64,000 bases of DNA from Rhodamnia argentea (lineage: Eukaryota > Streptophyta > Magnoliopsida > Myrtales > Myrtaceae). Shown piece after piece: positions 23,306 through 36,420 of the stretch. Below the pieces are notes generated by a model that saw only the letters and a program-made list of their open reading frames with translations, searched no databases and was not told the DNA's origin. Position numbers and translations under genes: made by a program. The DNA lies in assembly GCF_020921035.1 (NCBI RefSeq), contig NC_063156.1, positions 744,001 to 808,000 of the forward strand, in the 5' to 3' direction. The number at the start of each line of letters is the position of its first letter. The first letter of the stretch is position 1.

Positions 23306-26300
23306 CTATCGTCTGGCGTCGGCGTTGGCGATGTCATTTAACAGAGAATCGATGTCAGGAGTTATGACAGCCCGTTTTCCAAGCTCCCCCAGAGAGCAAA
23401 AATGTTTATCAGCAGTGTTGATAGCAGCAACATCTTGAGCAAATATGCAATCTGATCCAGGTGAAACCTGCACAAAGAAAATTGATACGAAAAAAGTGAA
23501 CACTCTTATGCAGCGACACCCAAGAAGTGACACATCCAAGCAGATGGACTATAATCACTACCACAAACCGCACAATCTCCTATTGTTCAGCTTCGCACGG
23601 TTTCATAAGAGGTGGCTAATGATTAACGAATAAGAGTTAAATAAGGCACTTCAAACAAGAAGTTGTAGGAGGCGGATGGAAGGTAACGTTTTCATAAGCG
23701 ACTAGTCCTTTGGGTCACTGAGAATGGGCAAAGCCTACTCCACACTATTCATAGACGTCGTTTAAGGATTTATCGACCAATTCAAACCAAGCTAGTGTCT
23801 CAACTCACATCGTACAGCATTTCTCCTAGCTTCAGCTTGACAGCTCCGCTTTTGTAAACCACCAGCTTGCCCATATATCCCCCTGGTAGATCTTCCAAAC
23901 TGCAGCCTCTCTCTGAAGCATCTGCAACCGAAGATGTTGAGCTCTCAGCTTTCTCTTTCCGTTTTACACCTGTTGATCTCTTGACTGAGGGCAAATTAGG
24001 AGGAAGCTGAAAGAACATCATTTTTCCTCTCCCGCTTTCCTCCTGCCATTGATTAATTAAATTCAATGATTAGCAAAATGAACTTTCTATCAATAGCATT
24101 AAGTTGGTCGTGGTCATTCAGTAGCCCGAATACCAACCAGAAGACCAAGCTCCGAAGCAGCATTGACGATGCCCTCATCATACTCAAAGTTTCTAGTAGC
24201 GTCTCCGAATTCCTTCTCATCTAGAATATCTGCATCAGAAACAAGCTACGGACATTCAATTAAAGGAAACAAACACATACAAAAGAGTATGCTCCCTTTT
24301 CCAATCGTAGTACAGATAAGGTAACAAACATCAGCTTCTTATTTGTCTGTCACTGTAGCCAGCCGAAAAGTGATAGCTCTGTCATGAACCACCAAGCTGT
24401 GCACTCATACTAACCACACGGAAGAACCTTCCTACGACACCACATAAAACCCACTGTATAATACAAGTGAAGACTTAAGTGACCTATTTTCCTTTTTTGG
24501 CCATCACCGACGACATGCATACAAGCAGAATTACTAGATAATACATCTATGGAGAGGCATGTTCTTGGTCTTACTGCAACACTCTGCCTTGCATCTAGAA
24601 GCATACCTGGGTTTCCCGAGTAAGGCATTCTCAAAGGTAGTGTAGTCGGATAGTATGAATGTTGGAAATCCTGCCACACAAGTTAAACCACAATCTCAGC
24701 ACATAGTGCATGCGTGAAAGTGAATGCATTTATCCTGAGTAAGCCTTTATGTTGCAAATCACACTTGATTTCAAATACTGATGCAGCAATGGGAAAATTA
24801 AAAGGTCTCGAAATGTATAAAAAAATAGTTTGTATACCCATAGTTCTTTGTATTCTTTCTTGATCTTCCGAGGAACTTCAGCAGTAGCATCTTCCATAGT
24901 TGCATCGATCGCATCTGTCTTGGCAACTATAGGCGGGGAGATAGTTTGTCCCTTGGCAGCAGCATAACTTCTCAGCCTAGAACCACTGCTTTGATCACTT
25001 CTCTCTTCCTTGGGAACACCATAGGTCCTTATGGCCGAGGCAGATGATGGAGCTCCTGGTCCGAACGCCACTTGCACTGGAGCTGCAAATTTTTTAATTC
25101 CTATATGAGCGTAAATCTCCGGTAGAACACTTATAATTCAAACAGATGAGTATTGGAATATCATAACCACAATGCGTATCTCCAAATAGTAGAATGACCT
25201 AATGTTATATGGTTAGCTACTTCATCAGATGACTAGCTACATGAGCTACTAGCTAGTTCAAAGGAAATAACAGTGAGCAGTGAAATTATCACAAGCCGGA
25301 ACATGATTCATCCTGGTGCAGGTGCAGTAGTTGTGGAATTACTATTATCCTAGCATCAATCATATACATGCTTGGCTCTCGCTAGCATGTTACCAGGTCA
25401 GCATGATTTCGTGACACCCGCTCTCGCTTTTACTAGTTTCTACTATGGGGACCACGCAGAATGAGGAAGGAAAGCCATCGAAGGGACAGCGCTCTATCTG
25501 AGACCCAACACACAAATTAACACAACGCAACTATTCAACGCTAGGCAACTATTCGTTGGCAGCAGATTTGCCACAAAAAAGAACATAAAGAATAATGGTG
25601 CTATTATGTAGAACATAAGAATAAGGATTACATTTCTTTTCAACTGTTGCTCCTCGTCGCCCGAAATTCTCCTGTAAACATATATGAGAGAGCAATAAGA
25701 ATGTTTCCCCCTCAAGTGATAATGCCCTAAGAATTAAATCACAACATATGCACATTTTGTGGTTAGAAAGGCACTTCTCACTTTGATCTGAGAAATAATG
25801 GCATATCATTGCCAAGGACATGTGACTACCTTCAGGCTAAAGCAATTAGAGTGAGATAACTTATTCAGATAAAGGAACCTGACTTGAATTTCCCCATAGA
25901 TGGATATGGCAAGCAACATTTGCCAGAACAGAGGGTTCGTCATCTTCTAATTCATATGACATTTAAAGCAATCTCAAATCTTACGATGGGTGACCACCGG
26001 TTAGCAATGTTTACTGGTTTCAGGCCTGCAGAGATTAACAAGCTGCGACGAGTAATTTAAAAATTATAAGTACCAATTCAAGCTGCATAATCTTATTTCT
26101 AAAGCCTTAAGGCGATACAACAATCAAGTGTATGGCGATCTAGCTAGATGTGGCTTGATTGTTACTGTGATATATACATTTTGGCATCACGAATCAAACG
26201 GCACTTGTTCTTCAACTCTTGAGAAGTAAAATAACATTCACAGCAGATAACATTCAGTTTGGCAGGTTAGCTAACGGTCAACAGCCAATCATAGGGTGGT

Positions 26301-26957
26301 TTATGGCCCATGGCAAGCTGCTGTGGGCTTGGTCTCAAAGGTCAATATTTGGTAAAAGCTTTATGCATACACTCCAAACCACACTATAGACAATCAATGG
26401 CGGAGCAAAAACAATATCTAGATGGAATAAATTTGAACATCATCCTTCGTCTTCATCACTCAGCCAAAAGAAAGAAAAAAGAAGAAGATAACTTTTAAAG
26501 AAAGACAAAAGAAGAAAAAGAAAACGAGAGTTTTGTTACGTGGAAACGGTGTAGCAGCATCTGGGCCTCTGCCTGTGCTGCAGCTTCTTCATCTCCATCT
26601 TCCCCGTTCACCTCTCTGCCATTTCCAAGAACCAAAACCCAGAATTCAGAGTCTTCGTCAACTGTCCGAGGAAACATACATTCGAAGACGACGAATTTCG
26701 CAACACGCAACATGTAAGAAGAGAGAGCGAAGAGTGCAAAATGCGAAGGAAACATCGAGAAGGCAACAAAGCAAGTACGTTTTGGGAGAGTCGGTTTGGG
26801 GCTTCTTGCGAGGTGTGGGAGCTTTCGGCGCGAATCTCCCCTGCGTGGCAAAAACAAGAAAATGAGCGGGCGAAATCGCGGAGATAAGTCTAGGATCGAG
26901 GATCAATTCAAGGACTCGAGCTTGGAGACGTACCTTTCTGCTCTTGCTTTGGTCCAT
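23306..26957 (-). CDS. RPC4: DNA-directed RNA polymerase III subunit RPC4
   Basis: Nine minus-strand exons were assembled: 26934-26957, 26779-26840, 26540-26615, 25632-25671, 24838-25082, 24607-24670, 24138-24229, 23809-24042 and 23306-23467. They total 999 nt (332 residues), and every junction keeps phase. The N-terminus MDQSKSRKGRFAPKAP carries the basic motif of the family. The C-terminal RPC4 domain includes YYPTTLPLRMPYSG, FFQLPPNLP, GKLVVYKSGAVKLKLG and SDCIFAQDVAAIN, and ends with a TPDIDSLL tail. RPC4 (POLR3D) forms a TFIIF-like subcomplex with RPC5 on Pol III, which makes tRNA and 5S rRNA, and is used in initiation and termination. Exon 1 encodes only eight residues, so a short-exon error is possible there. 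A housekeeping gene, unrelated to its neighbours. Confidence 0.9.
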
Positions 26958-28440
26958 GCAAACAGAAATGTCAGGAGCAACGCTCGCCGGAGGAAGAAGA
27001 AGAATTCCGGGGAAAAAATAGTCGGTGAGAGAAAATGAGAACGGCAGGATTCGATCCTCTGATGTCTCGCCGATAATAATCTGAAACAACCACGGAAGCA
27101 ACGCCCCAATTTAGGGCCAAACCCTAGGATTTTATTATATAACCATATAGCTCCAATATAGAGTTGCCCACAATGCCTAAACTTGGGGTGCATTTTCTTG
27201 GCCGAGAATGAGTAATTCGAACAATATTATCGGTTACTGAGTAAATTTTATATCTAACCGATTTTGTGGGCGATAAATATTTTTTATTTGTTTATTTTCA
27301 TAAGCTAAAATGCACTATTTTTTTTTTATGAAAATGTATTTCAAATTATTTATTTTTCGCACAATTAGCAGATCCTTGATTGGGCCAAATCCATCTCGAC
27401 TCCCCATAGCTCCTATATGCATTTGATTAATGATCATCAACTTTGGTAATTTCGCAGTTGAATTACTGATCTTTATTTTGATCAAGCTATCTATTAGAAT
27501 TTTGGATTCCTTCCCTTCTTTTCATAATTGATAAATTTTGACAAAACAGAAGAATAACACCACGCGACTATCAAATGAGGTATGTAGAAGTGATGTCATT
27601 TTTTCGTCCAAATGTCGACCAGATTCTAGTCGAAGTGCATAAGTTTCTTTTGAAAAAAAAAAAAACAAAGAATGAAGCTTTAATACATTGAATAATTAAA
27701 ATAGAGTTGATTAAAGTTCCGTTCATTTTACGAAAAGTAAATAATTTAAAAAATACTTTCCAAAAAACTACCGATTGTATCACTTAAAATACTTAGCTAA
27801 TAGAAAATATTTTCCTTATCGACAACAAATTATGTCTAAATATTCGAGTGGACGATGAAATTTTTTTATTTACTTATTTCATGAGTTATACAATTAATCA
27901 TTTTCTACAAAACAAATGAAGGCTAAGCCACTTATTTTTGGGAAAATCTTATACAAGACACAGAGATTGTTCCCTCAGTGTTACACGTGGACTTGCATAT
28001 GCCTATGTACGTCAGTTTCAATACATCAAGATCAAATGAGAAACGCAAATTTTTCCTTCGTTGATTTGCTCCGATGACACACATCCCTGTCCTTTATGAT
28101 TTGGCGTATTCACTCTTTATATTCCCTCAATTTGACAGGCTTCGATTTCGACGGCTAGGGGATCACAAGGGTCGGCACATTGTCATGCACGAGACACGCT
28201 AAGCGCATACCGGGCTCAGTCCGTCACCCGCATTGGGTAATTCATCTAAGGGTCATAGGTCGAATAAGTTGACTAGATGCTTGCATTCCAGAGCAAATGC
28301 AAGCTAAATGACCATAATTTGCCCATCTAATGACGCTTTGATTAGAAGATGAATGTTTCTACGGATTCTCTCGGGAAGCACACCCCAATCTCCACTCAAT
28401 AACCGCCACAGGAACCCGTTGATCATAAAACCTTCAAGTT
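26958..28440. other. Upstream region of RPC4 and AT-rich spacer
   Basis: The first 250 bases should contain the RPC4 promoter. Further on is AT-rich DNA with a small foldback element at 27715-27928. No gene is supported. Confidence 0.45.
27715..27928. mobile_element. Short foldback MITE, copy 2
   Basis: It begins AGTTCCGTTCATTTTACG and ends ACAAAACAAATGAAGGC, an inverted counterpart. Both the ends and the AT-rich core resemble the element at 11908-12142. No coding capacity. Confidence 0.45.
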
Positions 28441-31400
28441 ATTGTCTATTATGACAGTTTGTATAGGTGTCGCGGGGAATTGCGAGAAGTTGCAATTCGT
28501 TGTGACCCGAGGATCCGTTCCTCGGCGGACCATTAAATTGCCCACAGCACGCCTGGAAAAATCCATTTGCTCCAACATCAGGGTCAGCCTTGAAGAAAAC
28601 ATCCCCAGAACAGAGATTGCTTCACGACCAGGGTTAGGCTTGACCGAATCAGGGACTCGATGTACTACTGTTCAGGCACTCAACAAATATATACACACTG
28701 AGCATCTGGTCAACCATCCATCCATCAGTTTGGATCCGACTAGATCTGACTATAACCAGAAGCGGCCAACTTCTCTAAGAAGCATACAATTTTTAGCCTG
28801 AGCAAGTTCAAAGTGAAATCTTAGGAAGTCAACTGATTATAGTCTGCGAACGGCTAATCCACTGGCATAAAAAAGAGTGACGGACAACATAATGAGCGCC
28901 CATATGCAGCAGAGCCTCAAGACTCCTTTGATGAGGACCATGGATACTGTATCAGAGCAAACAACGCACAAGCCCATTTTATGTCAATACGATATCAGAC
29001 ATACAATTTGGACAATAAAAACCTGCAAGAGATAGCGTCAGAGATCAGGTTTAGGACTAGCATCTCTCCTGCTGAAGGATGATTTCAGTCCTGAGATTGA
29101 TCTGCAGGAATCCTGGATCTCGGATATCTACAAAGGAACTATTCATCCAACAAATGAAGATTGCGGTGACCTTGTTAAGTTAGTTAAAACCCTACCAATA
29201 TCAACCATCACATTGGAGCCACCTATTCAAAGACCCTAATGCTCAACCCATCAATAACTACCCACCTGGCAATCCATTGTAATCTACACAAAAAAGAGCC
29301 GTCAGATTAAGAATGACATCATAAAGTTAAGCTATTAAAATTCCCAGAAGATGAAGAGCATCCGCACAATTTGGAGCAGGCTTATCAGAATTATCTTAAG
29401 ACCTAAGCACCAACATTAACTGTCTAAAGCATTAAAGTATCTCCAGAACTTACTCTCCCAACATGCCACATGCAACAAAAACAAACACCCATAAGCAGCA
29501 AAACTAGCACCTGAATAATTAACTTAAAAGAGTGAGACCACACAATAAATGCAGGGCAACAGAAGAAACTTTCCACTTAAATACTAGTTATGGATCAAGG
29601 GAAGTCATAACAACGCAAGCCCACAGTTATATCCATTCCGGATGATGTTTACAAACACGTGTTAACTACAACGCCAAGTCGTGTAATTCACATTCTTGGA
29701 AAAATATAAACGCAAGGAGTGCCATAAGGTATCTGAACCACTACTAGTTCCTGGGATCACACTCTATGTTAAAAAAAAAAAAAAAACTCCATAAGTACAT
29801 GAAAATGATGTTTTTAATTTCTCTGACAATTAGTTTTCATGTGCAGTTCGTTTCAATTCTTGAACAACATTGTAAGGTTTTACAAAAGTCATACTCCAAT
29901 CGCAAGGGGGAAAAAAACCAGAATGATATTATTTTATTCTTGATTATTTATTAGGTCCACTGACATTGTAAAAAATAAATAACTATTTCCTCATTGGATG
30001 GTTGACATGTAGAAGAATTCAGTTAAAAAACTAACACGTGTCAATCATTCAACGGGAATGAAACCAATTTCCTTTGGTTAAATTTACCTTTTCTCCTATT
30101 TGATTCACAATTAGAAAAACAAGTTCATAGGGGCATTAACGGGCAACACCAATGTGAGACAAATGGGGGTTTTGGCTTAAATGGATAAATTTCATTCTGG
30201 AACATGTTGAAACATCAACAAGAGAAAATTATCTCCACCCCAACAAAAATAAAACCTTGTCCAAGAAAGTCAGTTTATTAGGGTAAGACACCTTCGCACT
30301 TCCAAAAGCATATCGAAACAACAAATGGCTCAAAACTTTCTATGATAACAAATAACTGTTTCAACCAAAAAAAAGGGAAACACAACTGCAAGGCAGATTG
30401 CTTATGTTCCCCTTCCTATTCTTACTCTGTCATTCATAGAGTTCTTGAACGAACAAAAAAAAAGAACGATTCTCACATACTAGAACAGCTTTAACCAGAC
30501 CACCAGCTGTATAAATCATACTTTCCTTTTGATCTATCCCAGAACCTTATACAGGTAAAGCCAACATGCGAGGCTTTTCAGGATCTTGATGACATACTTT
30601 TTGAAAAGTGTTTTGTACATTATGGAGGTTAATACTTCAGCTATTTTCCTAGACTTAAAGAACTATGCTTTCCATCTATTTAGATTAGGCGAGCACTTTA
30701 ATTTTCATCCTTATACTATACACTTCTTCACTTTAGTCACCCACCAAATGTTTTTCCATCAGATTAGTCCATTTTACTTGCAATTTTAGCACCAGATTGA
30801 ATGACCATAATGAAGGCACCCACTAAGAATCCAGTAGAACAATTGGTGAAAGATAACATGAAAGGGTGGTAGGACAGGAATGGAAATGACACCTTATCTA
30901 AGGGTTGAAAGGTGTACTATTCCCTCATATTTGTAAAGAACCAATTTACTAAGTAACGATATCCATTATCTATAAACATGTGCCCCATCACCTCAATTCC
31001 TCCAAGTTATAAAGATAAGGAAAAATGCTATGATACTGACTACATAAAGGATGCAAGACACCAGCATCAAAGATGTGAAAAGAGCATATACCTTCGACTT
31101 CTAAGGAGAACGACCATCCCGAAAGATATGAAAAGGGCAAACATCAATGTCTTCAAATGCTAGGGCATGATATAAGATACGGTCACCGCAGAATAGGCAT
31201 CTTTCCTAATACAGAAACAGGCTAAGCTAGGCAAAACAAACATGTCATACGAAAGGAGTTAACATACCCAAAGACAGTTCAATAAGCAAGATCCAATCAA
31301 CTGGATATGTCTAAATTTTGACAAACTCAATAATCAAAAGTATTAGCAACAAGCCAAAAGATAAGTCCAGGGGATTTCAGTTATTAAAAGAAACAAATAT

Positions 31401-32570
31401 AGGCCTTTACATCTGCGTAGATCGAATTTCCTGTCCAATTTCTGCAATGTCATAACAGCACAGCAAGGTTAATGATGTGAGTCCCAAACTTCCAATAATC
31501 GCAAGAGGTAAGAAATCAGGTTGACAAGAGCTCCAAGAAACATCACTCCTGTCAAATATTACAATAGTGACAAAAAAGGATGGTTAAGAAATGCAAGAAT
31601 GAGTAGGAGAAATAACAAATTTCAGAAACACCCAATGTGAAGTCTCAAGACAATTCCAAGTACGTTATGGCAGACATCCACGTCACTGGACAAATCGCCT
31701 TCAATTTTCAAATAGATAAAAAAGCATTTGTGACCCACATAGGTTGAATTAAATAGAAACTCTTGGCAGATACAGTGCTGCAGCATCAAACAAACATAAT
31801 CAATAGCAGCCACCACATCATTCTCTTTTTCTCCCTCTTTTCGATCCAAATCGTATCATCTGTTTCCTTATTAACGCCAGATAAGCACTATGAACAAAGC
31901 TGAAACCCATAGAAAAAATTGTAACATGAACGGGCAAAACGTCTGCAGAAAAAAGGACACATTAAGTTGCATAAAAGAGGAATTTTGGAAAATCCCTTCA
32001 TGCAAAAAGCTGTTAAATTTCTCTAGTCATGATGAGAAAGATTACCCAGCCCTAACATCATAACTACCATAAACAACATTACTACCGAATAAACAGCAAT
32101 CCAGAGAAACATCACCCCGTGAATTCTCTGAACCAGCTTACTATCAAACAAATAATGTTATTTCACACCATTTATAGTCTAGTTCCTATGCAAAATTAGC
32201 TGAAGCTAATTTAACAGCTAGTTTTGAAAGAATGCAAACTGCAAAAAGGTCTATTCAAGTATTTAAGTTTGGCCAAAAAAGGCAACACAAGTGGACACTT
32301 CATCTGGAGGGCGAACATAGCTGCACACCCTTTCAAGACCATGCCCAACCTCCAAAGACATCGAAGATTTATGCATATGTCAGAAAAACAGGTTAGAACA
32401 AGAAAATAAAGAACATAAACTCATAATTAGTATCTTCCAGGAAAAAGGGGTGGTGCACAGGGTACAGGTCTTACCCAGCTAGTCATATGAAACAAGACTG
32501 TTTGCAAACTAAGAATATGTAACAAAACACTACTGCAGTCTGTAAATCAAGGAACCTGAGCATTAAAACA
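28441..32570. other. Region downstream of SF1, probably partly its 3'-UTR intron(s)
   Basis: No protein-coding gene is supported. On the minus strand, a donor-like AAAG/GTATGT lies just after the SF1 stop (about 32574), and acceptor-like TTGCAG sites follow, for example near 31433. Part of this sequence is therefore likely to be SF1 3'-UTR intron. A GC-richer patch at about 28440-28800 has open frames on both strands but no family resemblance. A 20-bp stem inverted repeat lies at about 29994-30052. Confidence 0.4.
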
Positions 32571-32609
32571 TACCTTTCATTTGCGTAGAATCACAGAACA
32601 GGACCCACG

Positions 32610-35036
32610 TCATTTCATCTGTGCCATGAATTTCTCGTATTCTGCATCTCCTCCATACGATGACTGCTCTGAGGAAGTTGCAGGTGGCTGTGGCGGAGGA
32701 GGATTTGACGCCCAAGGTACATTTGCAATGCTCTGAGAAGGATCGGCATTCGAAGTGGGTGCAGGAGCTGGGGGAGGATAAGCACCATAATATGGAGCAT
32801 AACCCAGAGAAGATGCAGCGTATATTGGCTGAGCACTAGCAGGCATCATTGAAGCAGCTGTTCCATAAGCACTAACAGGAGCCGAATGAGAAGAGCTAGT
32901 GTTTTCAGATTGAACTCCAGGGGGGTAGCTTGGTGGTGCTTCGGTAGGAGGAGCAGTCTGAGGCGGAGCACCTGGTGGAACTGGCTGTGCAGATGGCGGA
33001 GGGGGAGGATAAGACATGCCATAAGGAGGCATGGGTTGGCCTGGCATTGGAACATGACCCATATACGGCGGAGGAGGATAATGATAAGGAGGCGGTGGCA
33101 GAGGTGGCCCCCACGGAACGGGAGTCGATGTATAGCCCGCAGGAGGAACAGGTGGTAGAGGACCACCTGCTGTGAATTGCTGCGAGGGATATGCACCAAC
33201 TGGTTGTGTCGGCACAGTGTATGTCGGCATGCTTGATGAAGGAGGGCCAGGAGGCACGGTAGGTTGGGGAGGCTTCCCTGCAACTCTGACAGCAATGGTT
33301 CGCCCATCAAGCCGATGACCGTTCATGGCTTGAATAGCAGCATTGGCCATCTGAACATCTGCATACTTAACAAAACCATACCCTTTACTCAGTCCAGTAA
33401 CACGGTCCTTGATAACCTTAGCCATCACAATTTCCCCAAACTGCGAGAATAACTGAATCAAACCATCATCATCAAGGGTAGGTGGTAAGTATCCAATGTA
33501 CAAATTTGTATCATCATACTCTTTAGAAAGCTTAACCGGGTTTGATCCTAAACCAGGATGTGAACTTGTCCCAGTGCCACCAGCACTATTAGCCCAAGGA
33601 GGGTTGCTTCCAGAGTTGCCAGCAGGCCCAGCACCAATGGCCAAAGTACTGCTCTGCTTGGTGGCAGACTCAGGCATGGTGCCTCCAAGCTCAGCTAAGA
33701 AGTTCTGATACTCGTCATCCATTTTCTTGCCCGTAGTTCCCTTCACAGGACAATCAATAGTAGGGTGTCCACCGTCACCGCAGATTTTGCAGAGCACATC
33801 GCTCTTAAATGTAGAAGTACGTGAAGGACACGCATATTGCCTATGTCCCGGTTCCCCGCATAATCTACAAAATTCCTCATCCCTTATGGTCCCATTTAAT
33901 GCAGCAAGTTCTCTCAGCTGCTGCCTCTTGTGCTCATTTAGAACCTCATCAACAGGCTGCAACAGTTTCTCCACCATCCCTGCAGCTGCATCTAGTGCCT
34001 CCTGTGTCTCCGCTTCCACCAAAACATGCAAATCCTCATTCTCTGCTGGATCAGGCTTCAAATCCCTCTTTTGCTGCAACCTACCCTCTTTCACCGAACC
34101 TTTTCCACGAATGACGATCTTTGCACCAGTTTCACGTTCCATCCTTTTCTGGGTATTGCCCCTAGGTCCTATGATAAGTCCAATAAAATTGTAACCGGGG
34201 TACTCTTTCATTGGTATGTACAACTTCTTTTGCAGCTTGGGAGGCCTATAATCAGCCGGGGGCTTAAACGCTGGATTCCTCTTAATAATCTGAGTTATAA
34301 TGTCCTGTCTCTCCTTGTTCAGACGCTCACGAGCACGATACTCTCTCGTATTGATCCTAATACCCATGTTGTCATATATAGGTTCCGGAGAAGGGGAGCG
34401 AGCTCCCTCTGGCCTATCATCAAGGGGCAAACCAGACTGCAACATCCTGCTAATTTCCAACAGCCTAGCATTAAGGGCTTGAATTTCAGGGTCAAACTCA
34501 ATACCTCCAGTGAAGTCTTTCATGAAATCCGGAAGCTGAATCGCAGGCAGCTTCGGCTCATCATCCGCCCAGCGCGACTTGCGCTTCCTTGTGCCGCTTC
34601 CAGAGTCATTACCCACACCGCCGCCGCCGCTCTGCTCATTAGAATCGGAAGGCGGGTCCCAACGGCTGCGACGGCGTCTCCGACTGGTGGTCTCCTCCTC
34701 GCCTCCAGAGACGTCCTTATCAGTTCCGCTGTGAGTGTTCGTAAGTGCCCCACCGTCAGATAAAACAACCTTCGCGATTTCAGGTCTAGGACCAGGATTT
34801 TGGTTCTCCGAGGCAGGGAAGTGGCCATTACTGAGAGAACCGTTGGGATTTTGAGCGTCCTGAGCTGGATTCTGATGATTACCCATTTGAATCGAGGAGC
34901 TATAGTAATAATCCAACGATTGCGGCTCCGGCGGAGGCGGCGGCGGAGGCGGGTAATCAGCGTGGGACGCTAGGGTTCCCGATGGAGGGAGCGGAGGAGG
35001 AGGATGTGCGGCGGCGTTTTCGTGCAGAGACTCCAT
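32610..35036 (-). CDS. SF1: Splicing factor 1 / branchpoint-bridging protein, plant type with RRM
   Basis: A single uninterrupted minus-strand frame of 808 residues. In order: Pro-rich N-terminus; RS-like basic patches ([21 protein letters not shown]); helix-hairpin region near 165-250; KH-QUA2 domain near 270-365 with the GPRG loop ([17 protein letters not shown]); two CCHC zinc knuckles ([14 protein letters not shown] at about 390, [14 protein letters not shown] at about 416); an RRM near 510-590 (LYIGYLPP for RNP2, KGYGFVKY for RNP1); and a long Pro/Tyr-rich tail. SF1 binds the intron branch point in the early spliceosome together with U2AF. The RRM after the zinc knuckles is a feature of plant SF1, absent from yeast and human forms. 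Length matches Arabidopsis SF1 (about 800). The ATG at 35036 begins MESLHE. No damage is seen. Confidence 0.95.
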   Translation of the reverse strand: MESLHENAAAHPPPPLPPSGTLASHADYPPPPPPPPEPQSLDYYYSSSIQMGNHQNPAQDAQNPNGSLSNGHFPASENQNPGPRPEIAKVVLSDGGALTNTHSGTDKDVSGGEEETTSRRRRRSRWDPPSDSNEQSGGGGVGNDSGSGTRKRKSRWADDEPKLPAIQLPDFMKDFTGGIEFDPEIQALNARLLEISRMLQSGLPLDDRPEGARSPSPEPIYDNMGIRINTREYRARERLNKERQDIITQIIKRNPAFKPPADYRPPKLQKKLYIPMKEYPGYNFIGLIIGPRGNTQKRMERETGAKIVIRGKGSVKEGRLQQKRDLKPDPAENEDLHVLVEAETQEALDAAAGMVEKLLQPVDEVLNEHKRQQLRELAALNGTIRDEEFCRLCGEPGHRQYACPSRTSTFKSDVLCKICGDGGHPTIDCPVKGTTGKKMDDEYQNFLAELGGTMPESATKQSSTLAIGAGPAGNSGSNPPWANSAGGTGTSSHPGLGSNPVKLSKEYDDTNLYIGYLPPTLDDDGLIQLFSQFGEIVMAKVIKDRVTGLSKGYGFVKYADVQMANAAIQAMNGHRLDGRTIAVRVAGKPPQPTVPPGPPSSSMPTYTVPTQPVGAYPSQQFTAGGPLPPVPPAGYTSTPVPWGPPLPPPPYHYPPPPYMGHVPMPGQPMPPYGMSYPPPPPSAQPVPPGAPPQTAPPTEAPPSYPPGVQSENTSSSHSAPVSAYGTAASMMPASAQPIYAASSLGYAPYYGAYPPPAPAPTSNADPSQSIANVPWASNPPPPQPPATSSEQSSYGGDAEYEKFMAQMK

Positions 35037-36412
35037 GATTACCTGAGAAGAGAGAGAGGCTCGATTCGACCTTGTGCGCTGCACCCAAAAGCAGGAATTG
35101 CAGAGCCCGAACGAAGGAAAGGAAGGAGGCGGACGAGGCTCCGATTGATTGGAGGCAACTGAATATGCGTGCGGAGTTCTGAATCTCGCTCTGGTACGAT
35201 TTTATGTCGGACTCGGATTCGGATCATACCGCAAAAGAGGCGGTTCGGGTGATTGAAAGGGCCTGTCTAGGCCCAGTACCAACGCTTTGAGGCTACAGCC
35301 TGAAGCCCAAGGCAATAATTTTGATTTTAAAAGAAAATTACAGAATCTAGATATTATTTAATTAAAAGGCTATCGTCTTGTATTATATAGCTTCTACAAG
35401 TTCACTTGCTCATAATAGTTGTTAATAAAGGGTAAATTTAAGGGGGAAAAGTATAGTTTTGAAGCTTCTTAATCCTAAGTAAAATTGGAATTCCAAAAAA
35501 GAAGACGGAGAATGATTAATAATAATTAATAAAATTTAATGTTATAAGTTTGGTGATTCGACAACAAAATTTTTTGGTTCAAGATAACTTGGGAAATAGC
35601 GAGATTATTATCTCTTGACATTCTTGACTATAGGGTTGGAAGAGGGAGTTAACTATTGATGGTAATTAATAGAATTTAGCCTCTTGAATTTCCTTCGAAA
35701 AAGGGTCATGTATACATATGTCTTGGTTCATGGGCACTTAAAGAATAGTAATAATTCTATAGTAGGCATGAATCCTTCCTTTAAAAATTCTTACAAGGGA
35801 GTGTTTACGCATTAGCTTGGGTTGCGAGATAATCCTAATAAAATCAAACACATATAATAGGTGTCTTAGAATATTAGATGACGAAGTTTAGGCAAAAAAG
35901 ATGCTTTTTCTTTTTATGTCAGAGAGAAGAAAAGTTGGTAATTCATAATAAAACCTCAACAATGATTGTAATTGACTCAGTTGAGAGACGGTAACTGCGG
36001 AATTAGATGGTAGCTTAATCCAATAAAACATAGTAATTACTTTGATTTTTGTTGATGATTTCTATAGAATTGATAATATATGGATATTGGTTGATAATTC
36101 CGTCATCATTTCATTTTCCAAGGAAATATTTTTTACAAATGATAATGTAATTCCAATAACTAAAAGGATAAAACAAGTTTTATACGATGGAGATAAGAGA
36201 AGTTGATAAATTTTTTTTAAAAAAAAAAGGTAAATGTAAGTTGTAAATTGTAATTAACTCAAATAAAGATAGGTAAGTTCATAAAAAAAAATCGATGAAA
36301 AGGAAGAAGTAAAATACAAGCAGAATAGATAATTTCAAAATGTGAAATATAGCCGTTTTTCATAAAATGTTGGTCAAATCCCAAGAATTAGCTAGTTGAT
36401 AATTTTTTATGT
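35037..36412. other. SF1 upstream region and AT-rich spacer
   Basis: On the minus strand the sequence directly before the SF1 ATG reads CTCTCTCTCTTCTCAG followed by GTAATC. This could be a 5'-UTR intron acceptor six bases from the start codon, or simply a CT-rich leader. Beyond about 35300 the DNA is AT-rich with no gene. Confidence 0.4.
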
Positions 36413-36420
36413 TTACATTT

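Noticed and set aside
28442-28801. 119-codon open frame on + in a GC-richer patch
   Set aside because: No family motif, and the opposite strand is equally open. Could be UTR exon sequence of SF1.
34026-34763. 245-codon open frame on + across SF1
   Set aside because: Antisense shadow of the SF1 coding frame.
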